Origin: Chrysochromulina parva
Taxonomy: Eukaryota > Haptophyta > Prymnesiales > Chrysochromulinaceae
Direction of reading: 5' to 3'
NCBI GenBank assembly: GCA_002887195.1
Contig: PJAB01001116.1
Span: forward strand, 1 to 17,119
Length of the DNA stretch: 17,119 nt
Part shown: piece by piece, positions 14,726-17,119 of the stretch
How the letters are laid out: every line of letters begins with the position of its first letter
How positions within the stretch are numbered: position 1 is the first letter of the stretch
Notes under the pieces: generated by a model
The model's input: only the letters and a program-made list of their open reading frames with translations
What the model was told of the DNA's origin: nothing
The model's database searches: none
Translations under genes and position numbers: made by a program

Positions 14726-16263
14726 ATGTTGCCCAACGACGGAGGCGGCGGCGGCGGCGGCGGCTGCGGAGGGTCACGTAAGAGCTCTGGGAGCTCTTCC
14801 TGCCTCTGTGCATGCAAAGCCTCCCAGTATGTGGGCGGCGGCGGCGGCGGGAGCACGCCCGCGTAGATGGGCCGCACGCGAAAAATGTACTTCTCACCCA
14901 GGAGGAGTGGCGCCACGACGGCGCTCGAGGCGCCCTCGTTGCCCGAGTCCGTCAGCACGACCTCATCCGCATGCCAGCTGTAGCGCTGCTCCGTGGGCGC
15001 GCGCCGCGCAAAGCCGTCGACATCGTAGAGCCCGCGGTCCTCCTCGCATACCTCGGTGCTGTTGACCACGCGCCGGCCGTCCGCCGTCCTGTACGTGTAG
15101 CTCTCGCTGCGGCAGAGCAGGGCGAAGCGCGGAAGGTCGAGAATCCGCCCACCGAGCCCCTCGGGCAGCGTCGCCGGCTGCGAGGCGCTCACCCACTCCT
15201 CCTCGTTCGTCTCCGAGACCTCTGCGCGCTGGCCGCTGTCGGCGGCGATGAGCAGCGCGCACAGGTGCTCGAGCGACAGGTACGCCGCCGCGAGCGCAAG
15301 GGGGAGCACCATCTCACTGGGATTCGTCGACGGGTCGCGCCGCGCCTCCCAGGCCGTCGCGCTCGTCGAGTTGTCCGCCCAGGGGTTGGTTCGGTTGTAC
15401 ACGGACCAGTCGCCCGAGAGCACGTCGCCGGCCACGCGCCACGTGAAAGGGTGTGAGTCCCGGCCAATCTCCGCCACGGTGCCCTCCCACCGCCCCGCCG
15501 CGTCCACCCAGCGTCCCATAGCGAAGCCCTGCTGGTAACCGACGCCCGAAAACGCGGCCACTAACGAACCGCCTCTCGTGCAGACCGCGATGGACTCGTT
15601 GTAGTTGCTCAGGTAGTTTCCGCTCAGGTCGGGCGCCCTCATCTGTGCCAGGCGCGGCCGCGGCGGCAGCAGGTCGCACGCGGCGGCCGTGTACCCTCGA
15701 AAGACGGGTACCATGCGCGGAAAGGACGGCGCCATGTCTCTCAACGTCTCGGGCGAATAGTAGAAGGCGCCGCTGCGAACGCGCACTGAGCCGTCGCGGT
15801 GGCCGTAGAGGAGGAGCGGGCCCGAGTGCGTCGTGTCGTTACTGTGAATCATCACGCCCGCGTAGCCGCCCTGCGCCACGCTCCACCGACCGGTCGCGAT
15901 CGCCGAGAAGCCACCGTCTTGCGAGTGCAGGTAGGCGGCCATGCGCCCTTCGCCGAGCACGCCGTCCTGCACCGTGCACACGTCGAGCGTCTCCCCATCC
16001 CACTCGTAGCGCCCGCTAAGGTCGGGCGCGTACCGCGCGACGAACGAGGGCTTCCAGCGAGCTGCATACACGCGATGGCCGGCCGGTCGGTAGAGGTGGC
16101 CTTCAACGGGCCGCGGCGGCCAGTTGAGGAGCACAAAGTCGTGGCCAGCGTTGAGCACGGTGGGCGCGTCCTCTCCGGTGACTGAAGCAGGCTGGCGAAG
16201 CGGCGGCGCGTCGAATGCCGGCTGTGGTGGGACCTGCGCCCAGAGGAACGAGAGGAGCCACAT
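14707..16263 (-). CDS. Exon 1 of large secreted mosaic protein: signal peptide, two DLSG modules, partial FN3-like segments
   Basis: This exon encodes residues 1-519 of the predicted protein from ATG 16263. The N-terminus MWLLSFLWAQVPPQP looks like a signal peptide. Two related modules start APDLSG (~79-165 and ~209-305); both share a Cys-Thr pair (C96, C228), a GRW (125-127, 250-252) and beta-rich sequence. FN3-like strands appear around 35-70 (FVLLNWPP...HRVYAARW) and 448-470 (LLLGEKYIFRVRPIYAGV). Two polyproline runs (472-477 and 501-508) act as linkers. Several N-glycosylation sequons support an extracellular location. The uninterrupted ORF would stop at 14692-14694, four codons past the splice site, but the following ORF continues the FN3-type linker exactly, so I treat both as one gene of about 1,463 residues. 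I know no named protein with this full architecture. Confidence 0.82.
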
Positions 16264-16939
16264 GCGACGTCCAGCGCTTGAAGCTGACCTTTTTCACGCG
16301 ATCATGCGACATTCACTCACAACTATCGTACGACCAAAAATAGTGTATGAGCGGGTGACTAAAGTGGGGGAAACTGGCTACGAGATTCCTGACATGTGCA
16401 TGCTGTGCCGATGTGGCGCGTTGGTCGCGCCTTCCCTTGCGCGGCGGTCGCGCTTGGAACTCGATTGTACGACTTGCACGCTTCCTCGCTTGTGGGTGGG
16501 TTCTTGGATCATGGGTGCGCCGAAAAGCATATTTTAACATGCACGTACTTTACTGTTTACAGCTGTGTATGCTCGTGTGTCGAACAGTCCACAAAGTCCA
16601 CACCGCCACAACAGTGCCGTGAAAACGCCGACCATTGTACATGTGTGTAATCGTACCACACACCGCAAAACTGTCAATAAACTTGCGACATCCCAGGACC
16701 CAGCCGGCTCTCAAGCTTCATGTCTCAACTCACGTCTGCGGCCGCCGCGAGCTTGGGCCGACGCGCCGCTCCAGAAACCTCTGTCGTGAATACGTTCGTC
16801 GCCCTTCGTGAACAAGTTCCCCCCACCCACGACTGTAAACAATACTCGTACTAATCCACGATACAACCACATCGCATCCTAATACCCAAAGTCTTCTCCC
16901 AGACTGCGCGGTCAATACATGGGAAGGTTGCCCACCACA

Positions 16940-17005
16940 TGCCACGCCTCGTTGTGTAGCATGCCACGCCTCGTTGTCATGCTTGCCACGCCTCGTTGAT
17001 ATGCG
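16940..17005. repeat. Three tandem copies of a 22-bp unit
   Basis: TGCCACGCCTCGTTG is present at 16940-16954, 16962-16976 and 16984-16998, with 7-nt variable tails, so the period is exactly 22 bp. Confidence 0.9.
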
Positions 17006-17011
17006 AGGCCG

Positions 17012-17030
17012 AGGGTGCGCGGCGCACCCT
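17012..17030. repeat. Perfect 8-bp inverted repeat with 3-nt loop
   Basis: AGGGTGCG at 17012-17019 is exactly complementary to CGCACCCT at 17023-17030 around CGG, and is followed by TTTCG. It lies directly after the 22-bp tandem repeats; role unknown. Confidence 0.6.
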
Positions 17031-17119
17031 TTCGGGGTCGCGTGGCTCGCGCGGCTCCGCAGCCGCTGAGACGCGCCGCTGCCAGACCGCGGAGTAGTAC
17101 GCGTCAGCGGGCGACGCAT

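Larger units (their letters stand above)
16264..17119. other. Upstream flank of the secreted-protein gene; no convincing gene
   Basis: These 856 bp precede the minus-strand gene starting at 16263. An AT-rich GCATATTTTAACA at about 16529-16541 is a weak TATA-like element. A plus-strand AATAAA near 16676 could be the 3' signal of a transcript not otherwise visible. A 129-residue minus-strand frame reaching the right edge (16730-17119) is Arg-rich without domain features and crosses the tandem repeat, so I do not call it. Confidence 0.45.

Noticed and set aside
16730..17119. 129-residue minus-strand frame at the right edge
   Set aside because: It is Arg-rich, crosses the 22-bp tandem repeats and the hairpin, and shows no conserved features; it may be a partial gene but I cannot support it.
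1..17119. Integrated giant virus segment
   Set aside because: Ankyrin, TFIIS and PI-kinase-like genes occur in large algal viruses, but there are no viral core genes here, and the intron, HEAT, THEM4-like and FN3/WSC genes fit a host genome better.
1..17119. CRISPR array or bacterial operon
   Set aside because: The tandem repeats lack regular unique spacers of constant size, gene orientation alternates, and the proteins are eukaryotic in type.

Overview
The window looks like nuclear DNA of a GC-rich unicellular eukaryote, most likely a marine microalga; a haptophyte is my best guess. The grounds are few introns, short intergenic spaces, alanine-rich proteins full of short tandem repeats, and eukaryotic families: ankyrin-RING, PH-PI3-kinase, HEAT, THEM4-like thioesterase, and FN3/WSC/cupredoxin ectodomains. 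The lineage is an inference; there is no rRNA or other marker gene here.

Layout, left to right: (1) 1-754 is a leader or promoter region with a perfect hairpin and a ~71-bp-period duplication just before the first gene. (2) 755-2968 (+) encodes an ankyrin - two-TM - ERAEA helix - RGG - RING protein. (3) 3284-7039 (-), convergent with it, encodes a PH-domain PI3-kinase-like lipid kinase whose catalytic domain is interrupted by about 555 low-complexity residues. (4) A short divergent promoter (7040-7221) carries a perfect 9-bp inverted repeat. (5) 7222-8205 (+) is an unrecognised 327-aa protein. (6) 8403-8841 (+) is a broken TFIIS-like transcription elongation factor copy. (7) 8859-9368 (-) is a small secreted cysteine-rich protein, and 9483-10334 (-) is a membrane-anchored HEAT-repeat protein. 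(8) 10575-11198 (+), divergent from it, is a membrane-anchored hotdog thioesterase. (9) 11718-16263 (-) holds two long ORFs that I interpret as one two-exon gene of about 1,463 residues, encoding a secreted mosaic protein (signal peptide, DLSG modules, FN3, WSC, betagamma-crystallin-like segment, PxGxxPG motif, two cupredoxin domains). (10) 16264-17119 is its upstream region and has no convincing gene.

The strongest observation is the junction at 14553-14706. A 154-nt GT-AG intron is bordered by the same 12-bp sequence on both sides, contains a further copy of exon sequence, and joins the two ORFs exactly in frame. This is what an intron created by local tandem duplication would look like. 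Short tandem duplications recur throughout the window (periods of 14, 15, 18, 20, 22, 33, about 71, about 74-92, about 102 and 336 bp) and appear to shape both genes and spacers.

The genes do not form an obvious pathway. Several products are predicted to be membrane-anchored or secreted. Gene starts were set at real ATG codons; some longer open frames begin at TTG and were shortened.
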